NCBI GenBank assembly: GCA_030447245.1 | Contig: JAUJPG010000035.1 | Coordinates: 1 to 55,804 of the forward strand | Source: Chloroflexota bacterium | GTDB taxonomy: Bacteria > Chloroflexota > UBA6077 > JACCZL01 | Reading direction: 5' to 3' | DNA: 55,804 nt | In this document: positions 9,282 to 18,383 of the stretch, one piece after another | Layout of the letters: each line of letters starts with the position of its first letter | Numbering within the stretch: position 1 is the first letter of the stretch | Program-made: the position numbers and the translations under genes | Notes under the pieces: model-generated | Database searches by the model: none | The model's input: only the letters and a program-made list of their open reading frames with translations | Told to the model about the DNA's origin: nothing

Positions 9282-10343
9282 TTAGTCGAACGGGATGGTC
9301 AGATCCCGGGCGACCTCGAGGAACTCCTGGCGGACACCCTCGGCGATCGGAATGCCTTCCTCCAGGCGGCGGGCGCGCTTGCCGGCCTCGATCTCGCCGG
9401 GGATGTAGATGCCGGTCGACCCGGCGGCCAGTGGGACAGCCTTGATCTCGCGTACCATCTGGGACAGCCGGGTCTTGAACTCCGGGACCGGCACCATCTT
9501 GCCGATGTCGATCGCGCCGAGCAGGTGGCCGATATCCTGAGGTCGGTCGAACTGGCCGTACAGCGGCCCAAGGTGCGGCCCGAACTGAGCCCCGGTCAGG
9601 CATCCGCAAAGGATGTCGATCATCATCGACAGGACGTACCCTTTGTAGCCGGCCATCGGCGTGACGGTGCCCTCGATCGCAGCCTGGGTGCTGGTCGTCG
9701 GTCGGCCGTCCTTGTCGAGCGCCCAGCCCTCGGGGATCGTCTGCTGGCCCTTGGTCGACGCCAGCAGAATGTGGCCGCGCGCCGCGACGCTGGTCGCCAT
9801 GTCGAACACGACCGGCCCGTCCTCGCCTGGGACGGCGAACGAGATCGGATTGGTTGACATGTACGCCTTGGCCCCACCCCACGGGGCCATCGCGGCCGGG
9901 CCGTTCGTCATCCCGATCCCAACCATGTCCTTGGCCGCGGCCATCAGCGTAAAGTACGCCGTGGCCCCGAAGTGGTTGGAGTGGCGCACGCCGGCCCAGC
10001 AGGCGCCGGTCCCGCCGGCCCGGCGGATCACCTCGCGCATCGCCCACGTCGCCACGACGGCACCCAAGCCGTTGTCGCCGTCGACGGTGATCGCCGACGG
10101 CGACTCGGCAACGATCTTGATCTCGGGTCGCGCGTTGACGATCCCGGCCCTAAGCCGCTTGATGTAGATCGCCAGCAGCCGGGTGATCCCGTGCGTGTCG
10201 ACGCCGCGCAGGTTCGCCTCGATCAAGTTGTCCGTCACGATCTCGGCGTCCTCGGCCGGGACGCCGGCCTTGGTGAACGCCTGCCGCGTGAACTCGCGCA
10301 ACACCTCGACTGGATACAGGGTGCCCTGGTCGTCGCTGGCCAT
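9282..10343 (-). CDS. Ldh family oxidoreductase (malate/L-lactate/ureidoglycolate dehydrogenase type)
   Basis: NAD(P)-dependent 2-hydroxyacid or related dehydrogenase of the MDH2/YlbC fold. The 353-residue product has the normal family length and the hallmark segments: GVDTHGITRL near the N-terminus, GVRHSNHFG with the catalytic His, GAKAYMSTNPISFAVP, and GYKGYVLSMMIDILCG. Substrate cannot be told from sequence: malate, sulfolactate, ureidoglycolate and diketogulonate members look alike. The ATG at 10343 is preferred because GGGAGGG lies eight bases upstream. It has no obvious operon partner; the sensor kinase upstream is divergent. Confidence 0.88.
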   Translation of the reverse strand: MASDDQGTLYPVEVLREFTRQAFTKAGVPAEDAEIVTDNLIEANLRGVDTHGITRLLAIYIKRLRAGIVNARPEIKIVAESPSAITVDGDNGLGAVVATWAMREVIRRAGGTGACWAGVRHSNHFGATAYFTLMAAAKDMVGIGMTNGPAAMAPWGGAKAYMSTNPISFAVPGEDGPVVFDMATSVAARGHILLASTKGQQTIPEGWALDKDGRPTTSTQAAIEGTVTPMAGYKGYVLSMMIDILCGCLTGAQFGPHLGPLYGQFDRPQDIGHLLGAIDIGKMVPVPEFKTRLSQMVREIKAVPLAAGSTGIYIPGEIEAGKRARRLEEGIPIAEGVRQEFLEVARDLTIPFD

Positions 10344-10575
10344 TGCTTGTCCCTCCCGCATCGTTCCGTGACCTGGTGGGCGACAGTGTGACAGCCGCCT
10401 GCCCGCTCGGCAAGGGGCGGGCACGACACACGCGTGCTTCCCCAGCCAGTCAGAAACCCGCCACCACCAGAACGACTTCGCGGCCGATCACCTCTAGCGG
10501 CGTGAGGTGGTCAAACGTAGGCTAAACTCCTAGAGCCGGTCGGGCGCCAGACCTCGGTAGCAAAGGCCAGGTGAC

Positions 10576-12393
10576 GTGTTCGCGCGGATGCAGTGGCGGA
10601 TCGCCATCCCCTACACGGTCTTGATTGGCCTGTGCCTGCTCGGACTGGGCGCCTACCTGGCGACGGTCCTTCGCCAGCTCCAGCTCGACCAGCTCGAAAC
10701 GCAGCTTGCCGGTGAGGCGCGGCTGGTCGCTGAAGTCGTCGCACCGGTCCTCGGCACGCCAGCGACCGGCGACACAGGCCGCTCCGACCGAGTCCAACCG
10801 CTCGCCCACCGCTTGGGCGAACAGATCCGCGCGCGCGTTACGATCATCGACGCAACTGGCGTCGTGCTCGGCGACTCGGACGAGGATCCGCGCCAGATGG
10901 ACAATCACGCCCGGCGGCCGGAGATCGCCGAGGCGCTGGCCCACGGTAGTGGGTCCAGCGCTCGCTACAGCACGACCCTCAGCCGCGACCTCCTCTACGT
11001 CGCCGCGCCGATCGTGCTTGACGACGCGACGATCGGCGCGGCGCGTGTCGCCGTCGCGCTTGACACGATCACCAGCTCGCTGAATCGGGTGCTCCTCGGG
11101 GTCGGGACCGCGCTTGTCGTCACCGCGGCGCTTGCCGTCGGCCTGGCGGTCTGGATCGCCGACACCGTTACCGCCACGCTCCGTCGGCTCACCGCTGCCG
11201 CTGGCGACGTCGCGCGCGGCCGCCTCCGCTCGACGGTACCCGTGCCGGTACCGAGATCCGAGCGGGGCGAGGTCGGCCAGTTAGCGGATGCTTTCAATCG
11301 GATGGCGTCAGAGCTGGAGGTCCAGGTGACCAGCCTGGCCCGCGAGCGCGACGTCCTGGCCGGCGTCCTGGCCAACATGGCCGACGGTATCCTGGTCGTC
11401 GACGCCCGCGGCACGGTCCTGCTGGCCAACGAGGCCGCGATGCGCCTGCTCGACGTCGTCGAGCAACCCGAGGGCCTGTCGCTGGCCCGCGTCGTCCGCG
11501 ACCACGAGATCTGCCAGGTGCTGGAGCAAGCCGTTGCCCACGGGGCGCGCCGCACCGAGGTCCGGCGGACTGGCCAACCGGCGCGCCACCTGCGCGTCGC
11601 CGCCGCGCCGCTCAAAGACAACACCGGTGGCCTGCTGGTGCTCCGCAGCGTCAGCCAGGAGCGGCGCGTTGAAAATCTCAGACGCGACTTCATCGCCAAC
11701 GTCTCCCACGAGCTGCGCACGCCAATCGCCTCGCTCAAGGCGCTTGTCGAGACGCTGGAGGATGGTGCGCTCGACGATCCGCCGGCCGCGCGCGACTTCC
11801 TCGGCCGCATGCACATCGAAGTCGACGGCATGGCCCAGTTGGTCCAGGAGCTGCTCGAGCTCTCGCGCGTCGAGAGTGGCCAGGGCGAGCTGCATCCCGA
11901 ACCAATCGCCCCGGCCGAACTGCTGCACTCGGCCGCCGAGCGTCTGGGCCCCCAGGCGGAGCGGGCCGGCCTAGCGCTCACCGTCGACGTCGACGACGGC
12001 CTGCCGCCGGTGTTGGCCGACCGTGCACGCGTCGAGCATGTGCTGCTGGCGCTGATCCACAATGCCATCAAGTTCACGCCGCCGGACGGCCAGATCGCGC
12101 TGGTGGCAGTACTGGAGGGCTCCGAGGTTCGCTTCTCGGTCGTCGACACCGGCGCCGGCATCCCAAGCGAACACCTTCCGCGCATCTTTGAGCGGTTCTA
12201 CAAGGTCGACCGCGCCCGTTCGGCTGGGGGGACTGGCCTGGGTCTAGCAATCGCGAAGCACGTCATCCAGGCCTTGAACGGCCGCATCTGGGCGGAGAGC
12301 GAGACCGGGCGGGGCACCGCGGTGCGCTTTACCCTGCCGATCGCTGCGCGGGGACCGAGCTTCGGGATGCCGGTCTCCAGCCTCACGGCCTGA
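10576..12393 (+). CDS. Membrane sensor histidine kinase (HAMP-PAS-HisKA-HATPase, PhoR-like)
   Basis: A 605-residue two-component kinase. Two membrane helices (about 10-31 and 173-195) flank an extracytoplasmic sensor region. A HAMP linker (about 195-250) and a PAS domain (about 262-355) follow. The phospho-acceptor is His378 in FIANVSHELRTP, and the ATPase domain carries the N box (HNAIKF), DTGAGIP and GGTGLGLAI. The GTG at 10576 has AGGTGA just upstream; an ATG at 10588 is an alternative. No response regulator gene lies nearby, so it is an orphan here. The next gene is another kinase on the same strand. Confidence 0.9.
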   Translation: MFARMQWRIAIPYTVLIGLCLLGLGAYLATVLRQLQLDQLETQLAGEARLVAEVVAPVLGTPATGDTGRSDRVQPLAHRLGEQIRARVTIIDATGVVLGDSDEDPRQMDNHARRPEIAEALAHGSGSSARYSTTLSRDLLYVAAPIVLDDATIGAARVAVALDTITSSLNRVLLGVGTALVVTAALAVGLAVWIADTVTATLRRLTAAAGDVARGRLRSTVPVPVPRSERGEVGQLADAFNRMASELEVQVTSLARERDVLAGVLANMADGILVVDARGTVLLANEAAMRLLDVVEQPEGLSLARVVRDHEICQVLEQAVAHGARRTEVRRTGQPARHLRVAAAPLKDNTGGLLVLRSVSQERRVENLRRDFIANVSHELRTPIASLKALVETLEDGALDDPPAARDFLGRMHIEVDGMAQLVQELLELSRVESGQGELHPEPIAPAELLHSAAERLGPQAERAGLALTVDVDDGLPPVLADRARVEHVLLALIHNAIKFTPPDGQIALVAVLEGSEVRFSVVDTGAGIPSEHLPRIFERFYKVDRARSAGGTGLGLAIAKHVIQALNGRIWAESETGRGTAVRFTLPIAARGPSFGMPVSSLTA

Positions 12394-12457
12394 GGGCGCC
12401 ACGGCACCACGGATGATGGGGTTGGCGTTTTGGTGGAGGGCTGGTACAAGAGCCGTC

Positions 12458-14691
12458 ATGAGACCGGTGCAGGCGAAGCTGCCCACCGGTCAGCGCGCCC
12501 GAGTCCTCGGGACGATCGCCGTGGCGAGCCTGCCGCTGCTGCTGCTCGGGGCGGTCAGCGCCTGGCGCGGCGCAGCCGACGCCGAGGCCAGCATTGTCGA
12601 GGAGCGCGTGACCCTGGTCCGCGCCGCGGCCGCCCTCGCGAATGCCTTCGCCGAGGACAACGTGTCGACGCTCCGGAGCGTGGCGCTCACTCGTGATGTC
12701 ACCGCCCCGCCCGCGGCGCCCCAGATGTCGGCGTTGCTGGTGCGCGGGCTGGCGGCCACCCCCTAGCTCACCGTCCGGGCGCGCTAGCCCTGCGCGCGGA
12801 GCCCCAGTACTCGTCGTTCCTGGAGCGCGTGCTGGCGGCCTACCTCTAGCTCAAGTTCCTGGCGCTCTACGACGCGGAGGGGTGGAACCTGGGTGTGGCC
12901 GGCGCGGGCGCGCCCGTCCTCCCTCGCACATTCAATGTTGCTGATCGCGGCCACATCCAGCGGGCGATCTCCGACGGCGAGGTCGGCATCAGCCCAGCCC
13001 AGATCGGGCGAATCCGCGGCGTACCCACGGTGGCCCTCTCCTTACCCGTCGAGTTCCAGGACGGGACGCGCGGCGCGCTCACCGGGACGTTGTCGTTCGA
13101 CCGACTCAAGGACGAACTCCAACGCCTGCTCGCGGAGAGCACGATCCGCGTCATCATCGTCGACGCCGAGGGGCAGGTGTTCGTCCACCCGGACGCGGCT
13201 GTTGCCCAGGCCCTGGCGTCGGCGCGGGGCTGGCCGGACGTCGACGCTGCCATCAACGGCCAGGTCGGCAGCCGGCGGATCACCGAGGTCGGTGGGGGCG
13301 AGGTCCTGTCCGCCTACGCCCCGGTCGCGAGCAGTGGCTGGGGTCTGGTGCTTCAACAGCCTACGCGCCTGGCGTTCCAGGTCGTCAACCGCCAACTGGC
13401 CGTCGCTCTCGGGCTGCTTGGCCTGGCCGCCGCGCTGACCGGACTGGTCGGGTGGCAATTGGGAGAACGGCTGTCCTTGTTCTACCAGCGCCAGCGCCAG
13501 GCCAGTGCCCAGGCGGAGGCGGTCAACCGCGAGCTGGCGACGGTCAGCGCCGAGAGCGAGGGCCGGCGTCGGTTCCTCGAAGACATGATCGCCTCCGCGC
13601 CAGTCGCGATCGCGGTGCTCAAGGGTCGCGAACACCGGTTCGTCAGCACCAACCAGAGCTTCCAGGCGATCAAGCCGGCCACGCCGATGGTCGGGCGGAC
13701 CATGGCCGAAGTACTCCCGGAGATGGTGCCTCAAGGGGCGATCGAGCTGCTCGACCGCGTCTACACGACCGGCGAGCAGTTCACCGCGGCGGACGCTCGC
13801 TTCGACATCGACGACGGGACCGGGCACTTGGAACCGCGCTTCTTCACCCTGGTCCTGTCGCGGTATGACAGATCCGACGGGCAGCCCGAGGGCGTGCTGA
13901 TCATCGCCCCCGAGACAACCGCGGCCGTGCTGGCCCGCCGCCGCGCCGAGCAGGAGAAGGACGAGTTCCTGTCGATCGCCAGCCACGAGCTGAAGACACC
14001 ACTCACCTCGCTGGCACTGGCCGCTCAGATGATCGACCGCATGCTCAGGCGCGGCGAGGTCGACCCGCCGCGCCTGGAGCGCCACGTTGGAACGATCGCC
14101 GTCCAGACGTCCCGCGCCACCCAGCTCATCACCGAGCTGCTCGACGTCTCGCGGATCGACACCGGCCGACTGGAGCTGCGGCGCGGGCCGGTCGACCTGC
14201 TCGCCCTGGCGTCTGCCGCCGCTCAGCGCCAGCGCGACGCCCTCCCGGAGGGAGCGACTCACGACGTCGTCGTGACCGCCGCCGATGGACCACTGGTCGT
14301 CGATGGCGACGAGGCGCGGCTCGACCAGGTGCTGACCAACCTGCTCTCAAACGCGGTGAAGTACAGCCCCGCGGGCGGTCGCGTCGAGCTCTGTCTGGCC
14401 CGCCGGGGTGCCGATGCCAGGCTTGCCGTCGTCGACCAGGGCATCGGCATCCCCGGAGCTGAGCGAGACCAACTCTTCGCCCCATTCGGCCGCACCTCAG
14501 CGGCCCGTCTCAGTGGGATTGAGGGGACTGGCCTGGGCCTGTACATCAGCCGCCGCATCGTCGACGCCCACGGCGGCACGATCGACGTCGAGGACACGCC
14601 GGGCGGCGGATCGACGTTTGTCGTCACCCTACCGCTCCTCGACGAGGCCGCGCGCGAGACGGTCGGCTCGGCCAACGCCGCGGCCGCCTGA
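12458..14691 (+). pseudogene. Second sensor histidine kinase, frame interrupted near its N-terminus
   Basis: A Cache-type sensor kinase. An N-terminal helix (VLGTIAVASLPLLLLGAVSA) precedes a periplasmic sensor domain (LALYDAEGWNLGV), a second helix near 13400-13470, a PAS domain (APVAIAVLKG), His in IASHELKTP (codon 13984-13986), DQGIGIP and EGTGLGLYISRR. The frame is broken between 12764 and 12850: TAG at 12764, a one-base shift by about 12800, then TAG at 12847 inside AAYL-stop-LKFLALYD. Downstream the frame is open for about 600 codons. Both TAGs sit where GAG (Pro-Glu-Leu) would suit the local sequence. This could be error or a recent pseudogene; if real, only a soluble N-truncated protein from about 12895 would be made. 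Confidence 0.8.
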
Positions 14692-14768
14692 CGAACGGCA
14701 ATCGAAGGTCGAGAGAGCGCAGGATTTGGACCCACGACTCGCTGGCGGAACGACGTCGCTGGACGTCA

Positions 14769-14800
14769 AGAGGCGGGCACGCCGACACGTGCCCGCCTCT
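14769..14800 (+). terminator. Strong hairpin after the kinase gene
   Basis: Thirteen-base perfect arms (14769-14781 and 14788-14800) with a six-base loop stand 78 bp after the kinase stop and 45 bp before the amidohydrolase start. There is no T-run. It is a likely transcript end or stability hairpin. Confidence 0.6.
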
Positions 14801-14844
14801 GGTGGATCAGTCACGTGCACGAGGTAACTCAGGGAGACGAGGCA

Positions 14845-16206
14845 ATGCCAGAATCAGGCCGACGCGTGAACAGGCAGTCGCCGCCCCAGCCGCCCGTCGA
14901 GGGCTTGCCCGACGTGGGCCTCAAGAAGCCCGAGCATCAGGCGGGCCGCCCCGTGCTCTTGCACGGCGCGGACGTCGTCGACGTCGCGGCTGGAGCGTTG
15001 CGACGCGGCACCGACGTGCTGGTTGTCGGGGGGCGCATCACTCGGGTCGGCGAAGCGCTGGATCCAGGCGGCGCGCGGGTAGTCGACCTGACCGACTGCT
15101 ACCTGCTGCCCGGCCTGATCAGCTTGCACGTCCATCCTGGAATGATGGTCGGCTTGCGGATGGACCCGAACGGCCAGAGCCGCGAGCGGATCACGCGCGA
15201 CCTCCAGGTCTGGCTACGCTACGGCGTCACGACCGTCCAGGCAATGGGCAGCGACCGACCGTTCACCTGGGAAATCCAGCACCAGCAGCAGGCCGGGCAG
15301 CTCCTTGGTGCGCGCCTGTTCAGCGTTGGCCACGGCTTCGGCGTCCGCGGCGGTGTCCCACCCTTTCAGATGGATCCGCCGGGACCGGTCCGTGAGATTG
15401 ACGCCGAGGCCATCCGCGGCATCGTCGAGGACCTTGCGCGGCGCGGGGCCAGCGGCGTCAAGATCTGGTACGACGACTGGTACGGCCAGTTCCCGAAGAT
15501 GGCCAGTGACGTGGCGCGGACGATCATCCAGGCCTGCCAACGGGTTGGCCTGACGTCGTACGCGCACGTCTATCGCGTGGACGATGCCAAGCTGCTGATC
15601 GGTTTCGGCCTGAATGTCCTGGCCCACATGCCGCGCGACCGCGTCGTCGACGCCGGACTGACCGATTTGATGCTCGAGCGTGGGACCGCGGTCATCCCGA
15701 CGCTGGCCGTTCCCGAGAGCAACGTCGCCTTCGTCGATCGCCCAGGCTGGGTGGACGACCCGCTCCTGGCACGCTTTCTGCCCCTAGGCAGCCGCGAGTA
15801 CCTCCGCGACGATGCGTTCCTCGACACCGTCCGCGCCAAGCCCGAATACTCTGTGCTTCACCCCGACCTCGACCGCGCCGCTCGCAACGTCGGCATCCTT
15901 GATCGGGCCGGCGTCCGCTTCGGCTTCGGCACTGACACCGGCGTCTCGAACCGGGTGGTCGGCTTCTACGAGCACCGCGAGCTGGAGCTGCTGGTCCAGG
16001 CTGGTGTCAGCCCAGCCGCTGCCCTCCGGATGGCCACTCTCGATTCGGCTCGCATCCTTGGCCAGCCCGACGACCTCGGCGAGGTCGCGCCCGGCCGCCG
16101 CGCCGACCTGCTCGTGCTCCGTGACAATCCGCTCGAGGATATTCGAAACACTCGCACGATCGAGGCGGTGTGGCTCGACGGCGCCCAGGTCTGCGATGCC
16201 CTCTGA
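14845..16206 (+). CDS. Amidohydrolase family protein (imidazolonepropionase/prolidase-like)
   Basis: Metal-dependent hydrolase of the amidohydrolase superfamily; substrate unknown. The 453-residue product has the metal motif HVH (His95, His97) after the strand YLLPGLISL, GVKIWYDD in the barrel, TSYAHVYRVDD and VLAHMPRD for further metal or substrate His, and FGTDTGVS with the catalytic Asp. The end has the typical GEVAPGRRADLLVLRDNPL beta-sandwich. The ATG at 14845 follows GGGAGACGAGG; a GTG at 14815 is less likely. The gene is convergent with folE, whose frame runs about 240 bases into it. Confidence 0.88.
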   Translation: MPESGRRVNRQSPPQPPVEGLPDVGLKKPEHQAGRPVLLHGADVVDVAAGALRRGTDVLVVGGRITRVGEALDPGGARVVDLTDCYLLPGLISLHVHPGMMVGLRMDPNGQSRERITRDLQVWLRYGVTTVQAMGSDRPFTWEIQHQQQAGQLLGARLFSVGHGFGVRGGVPPFQMDPPGPVREIDAEAIRGIVEDLARRGASGVKIWYDDWYGQFPKMASDVARTIIQACQRVGLTSYAHVYRVDDAKLLIGFGLNVLAHMPRDRVVDAGLTDLMLERGTAVIPTLAVPESNVAFVDRPGWVDDPLLARFLPLGSREYLRDDAFLDTVRAKPEYSVLHPDLDRAARNVGILDRAGVRFGFGTDTGVSNRVVGFYEHRELELLVQAGVSPAAALRMATLDSARILGQPDDLGEVAPGRRADLLVLRDNPLEDIRNTRTIEAVWLDGAQVCDAL

Positions 16207-16766
16207 GACCGTCTATCGTCGAGCAACGCGAAGAACTCCAGGCGGGTGGCCTCGCTCGTGCGAAAGGCGCCGCGATTGGCCGAGGTGACGATCTTGCTGC
16301 CGGGGGCGCGCAGGCCGCGCATCGTCATGCAGAAATGCTCGGCGGCGACGACGACGGCCACGCCGCGCGGCTTCAGCCGTTCGTCAAGCAGGTCGGCGAT
16401 CTGGCTGGTCAGCCGCTCCTGGAGCTGGGGCTGGCGGGCCAGACAATCGACCACGCCGGCAATCTTGTCCAATCCAACAACCCGCCCGCGCGGGATGTAG
16501 CCGACGTGGGCGGTGCCGACGAACGGCAGCAGGTGGTGCTCGCACATCGACTGCAGGCGGATGTCGCGCAGGACCACCATCTCCTGGTGCTGCTCGTCAA
16601 AGCCGCCTTCCAGCAGCGCGCCGGCGTCCTGGTGCAGGCCGCCGAAGATCTCGGCGTACATTTCGGCCACCCGCTCCGGAGTCCGCTCGAGCCCCTCACG
16701 CGCCGGGTCCTCGCCAATGCCCCGTAACAGGTCGGCCACGGCCCGCGCGATGAGCGCCGCGTCCAT
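15966..16766 (-). CDS. folE: GTP cyclohydrolase I, with an aberrant C-terminal read-through
   Basis: Converts GTP to 7,8-dihydroneopterin triphosphate, the first step to folate and pterins. Zinc and catalytic residues are present: Cys75-Glu-His-His in SMCEHHLLPF, the partner Cys in EHFCMTMRG, and SANRGAFRTSEATRLEFF near the expected end. The family normally stops about here (near residue 185), yet the frame continues about 80 Ser/Arg-rich residues, all antisense to the amidohydrolase gene. A TAG lies just out of frame near 16215, so a one-base error or mutation may have removed the stop. The start is ATG 16766 with GGGGGA upstream. It lies 15 bp after coaBC in the same operon. Confidence 0.9.
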   Translation of the reverse strand: MDAALIARAVADLLRGIGEDPAREGLERTPERVAEMYAEIFGGLHQDAGALLEGGFDEQHQEMVVLRDIRLQSMCEHHLLPFVGTAHVGYIPRGRVVGLDKIAGVVDCLARQPQLQERLTSQIADLLDERLKPRGVAVVVAAEHFCMTMRGLRAPGSKIVTSANRGAFRTSEATRLEFFALLDDRRSQRASQTWAPSSHTASIVRVFRISSSGLSRSTSRSARRPGATSPRSSGWPRMRAESRVAIRRAAAGLTPAWTSSSSSRCS

Positions 16767-16781
16767 CAGATTAGGTCCCCC

Positions 16782-18011
16782 TCAACGTGCCGGCAGCAGC
16801 GGGAGCGCGGCGTCGAGGATCTCATGAGCCACCTCGTGCTTCGGCAACGTCGGCAGCTCACGACAGCCGCCGGCGCGGTCGAGGATGACCACACGGTTGG
16901 TATCGCTGCCGAAGCCGCTGTCGGAATGGGTGATGTCGTTGCCGACGATCAGGTCCAGCTCTTTCCGCTCCAGCTTAGCCCTGGCCTGGATGAGCAGGTG
17001 CTCGCTCTCGGCGGCAAAGCCGACCCGGACGAGCCGCCCGCGTGACGCGCCGGCGGTCGCCGCCAGGATGTCGACCGTAGGCTCCAGGTGGAGCACTAGC
17101 TCGTGACCGTCCTTCTTGATCTTTTGCCTGGCGGTGTTGGCGGGGCGAAAGTCGGCCACCGCGGCGGCCATCACCAGCAGGTCAGCATCGGCGATCGCGG
17201 CTTCGACGGCTCGGTGCATCTGCTCAGCCGTCACGACCGCGCGTAGCTCGACGCCGAGCGGAGGCCGCAGCGCCGACGGCGCAGCGATCAGGACGACCGC
17301 GGCGCCGCGGTCGCGCGCGGCCAGGGCGATGGCGTAGCCCATCTTGCCGGACGAGCGATTCGAGACGAAGCGGACCGGGTCGATCGCCTCCTGGGTTCCA
17401 CCGGCGGTGACCACCACCCGCCGCCCGGCCAGGTCGCCGCCGCGGGCCAGGACGATTCGGACCCACTCGACGATCTCGGGCGGCTCCACCAGCCGCCCCT
17501 GCCCAAGCAGGCCCGAGGCCATGCGGCCCCAGGCTGGCTCAATGATCGTCGCCCCGCGGTCTCGCAGCCGCTGCACGTTCTCGCGCACGGCCCGATTGTC
17601 GTACATGTTGGCGTCCATCGCCGGGGCGATGACCAGCGGCGCCGTCGTCGCCAGGACCGTCGTGGTCAGGACGTCATCGGCCAGTCCGAGCGCCAGCTTG
17701 GCCAGGGTGTGGGCAGTCGCCGGCGCGACCAGTACGACGTGAGCTTGATGGCCGAGCGTGACATGCCCGATCTCGGTCTCGGCGGCCTGGTGCCAGAGGT
17801 CGCTCTGGACCGGGCGTTGGGTGATCGCCTGGAAGCTGAGCGGGCGGACCAGCTCCGTGGCCTCGCGGCTCATCGCCACGTCGACGACCGCGCCGGCCTG
17901 GGTGAGCGCGCTGGCTACGGCGACCGCCTTGTAGGCGGCGATGCTCCCGCTCACCCCGAGCACCACGCGCTTGTCGGCCAGGATCTCGCGGCCTGGCTGT
18001 CGATCAGCCAT
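16782..18011 (-). CDS. coaBC: Bifunctional phosphopantothenoylcysteine decarboxylase / phosphopantothenate-cysteine ligase
   Basis: Coenzyme A synthesis: CoaB joins cysteine to 4'-phosphopantothenate and CoaC decarboxylates the product. The 409-residue protein has an N-terminal flavodoxin-like CoaC half (GVSGSIAAYKA, active-site His in HVTLGHQAHVVLVAPATAHT, PAMDANMYDN). The C-terminal CoaB half begins near residue 190 (VVVTAGGTQEAIDPVRFVSN, SSGKMGYA, AAAVADFRP followed by KIKKDG). ATG 18011 lies two codons after an in-frame GTG; the ribosome site is weak. Order on the minus strand is rpsU (56 bp upstream), coaBC, folE (15 bp downstream). Confidence 0.95.
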   Translation of the reverse strand: MADRQPGREILADKRVVLGVSGSIAAYKAVAVASALTQAGAVVDVAMSREATELVRPLSFQAITQRPVQSDLWHQAAETEIGHVTLGHQAHVVLVAPATAHTLAKLALGLADDVLTTTVLATTAPLVIAPAMDANMYDNRAVRENVQRLRDRGATIIEPAWGRMASGLLGQGRLVEPPEIVEWVRIVLARGGDLAGRRVVVTAGGTQEAIDPVRFVSNRSSGKMGYAIALAARDRGAAVVLIAAPSALRPPLGVELRAVVTAEQMHRAVEAAIADADLLVMAAAVADFRPANTARQKIKKDGHELVLHLEPTVDILAATAGASRGRLVRVGFAAESEHLLIQARAKLERKELDLIVGNDITHSDSGFGSDTNRVVILDRAGGCRELPTLPKHEVAHEILDAALPLLPAR

Positions 18012-18067
18012 GGTCACCGCGGCCGGCAGTGTGATGCTCGTCGGCGGCGTGGACGAGACCGGCCGTC

Positions 18068-18259
18068 CTAGCCGGTCTTGGCCCGCTGGCGCCGACGCTT
18101 GCGCTGGGCGGCGCGGATCTTGTCCCGCCGCTCCTCGTGGGCCGGCTTGAATCGCTGCTTACGGCGATAGTCCCGCAGAATACCGGCTGCTTCAATGCCG
18201 CGCTTGAAGCGTCGGAACAACTCCTCGAAAGGTTCGCCCTCGCGGGCCGTTACATACAT
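18068..18259 (-). CDS. rpsU: 30S ribosomal protein S21
   Basis: A 63-residue basic protein with the bS21 pattern: MYVTAREGEPFEELFRRFKR, then GILRDYRRKQRFKP and an Arg/Lys-rich tail. S21 helps the 30S subunit engage mRNA starts. The internal ATG at 18259 is chosen because GAGAGGAA stands eight bases upstream and it matches the usual N-terminus. coaBC follows 56 bp downstream. Confidence 0.93.
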   Translation of the reverse strand: MYVTAREGEPFEELFRRFKRGIEAAGILRDYRRKQRFKPAHEERRDKIRAAQRKRRRQRAKTG

Positions 18260-18317
18260 ACCTGGTTCCTCTCCCGCTCGGCACGACTGGCGAACCGGTC
18301 CGCGCCAAGACGGCAAA

Positions 18318-18350
18318 CCGGGCGGGCCGAACCGTGTCGACCCGCCCGGG
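18318..18350 (-). terminator. GC hairpin between the zinc-ribbon gene and rpsU
   Basis: Nine-base perfect arms (CCGGGCGGG at 18318-18326 with CCCGCCCGG at 18341-18349) lie between the two minus-strand genes. Only three T follow on the minus strand, so termination is probably partial and some read-through into rpsU is likely. Confidence 0.5.
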
Positions 18351-18383
18351 CACTATACCGAATAGGCGCGTGATAGTACCTGC

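Noticed and set aside
12740..12900. TAG read as a sense codon (code change or pyrrolysine) in the second kinase
   Set aside because: Many intact genes here end in TAG (cobO, EVE, the 26121 gene), and a frame shift is needed as well.
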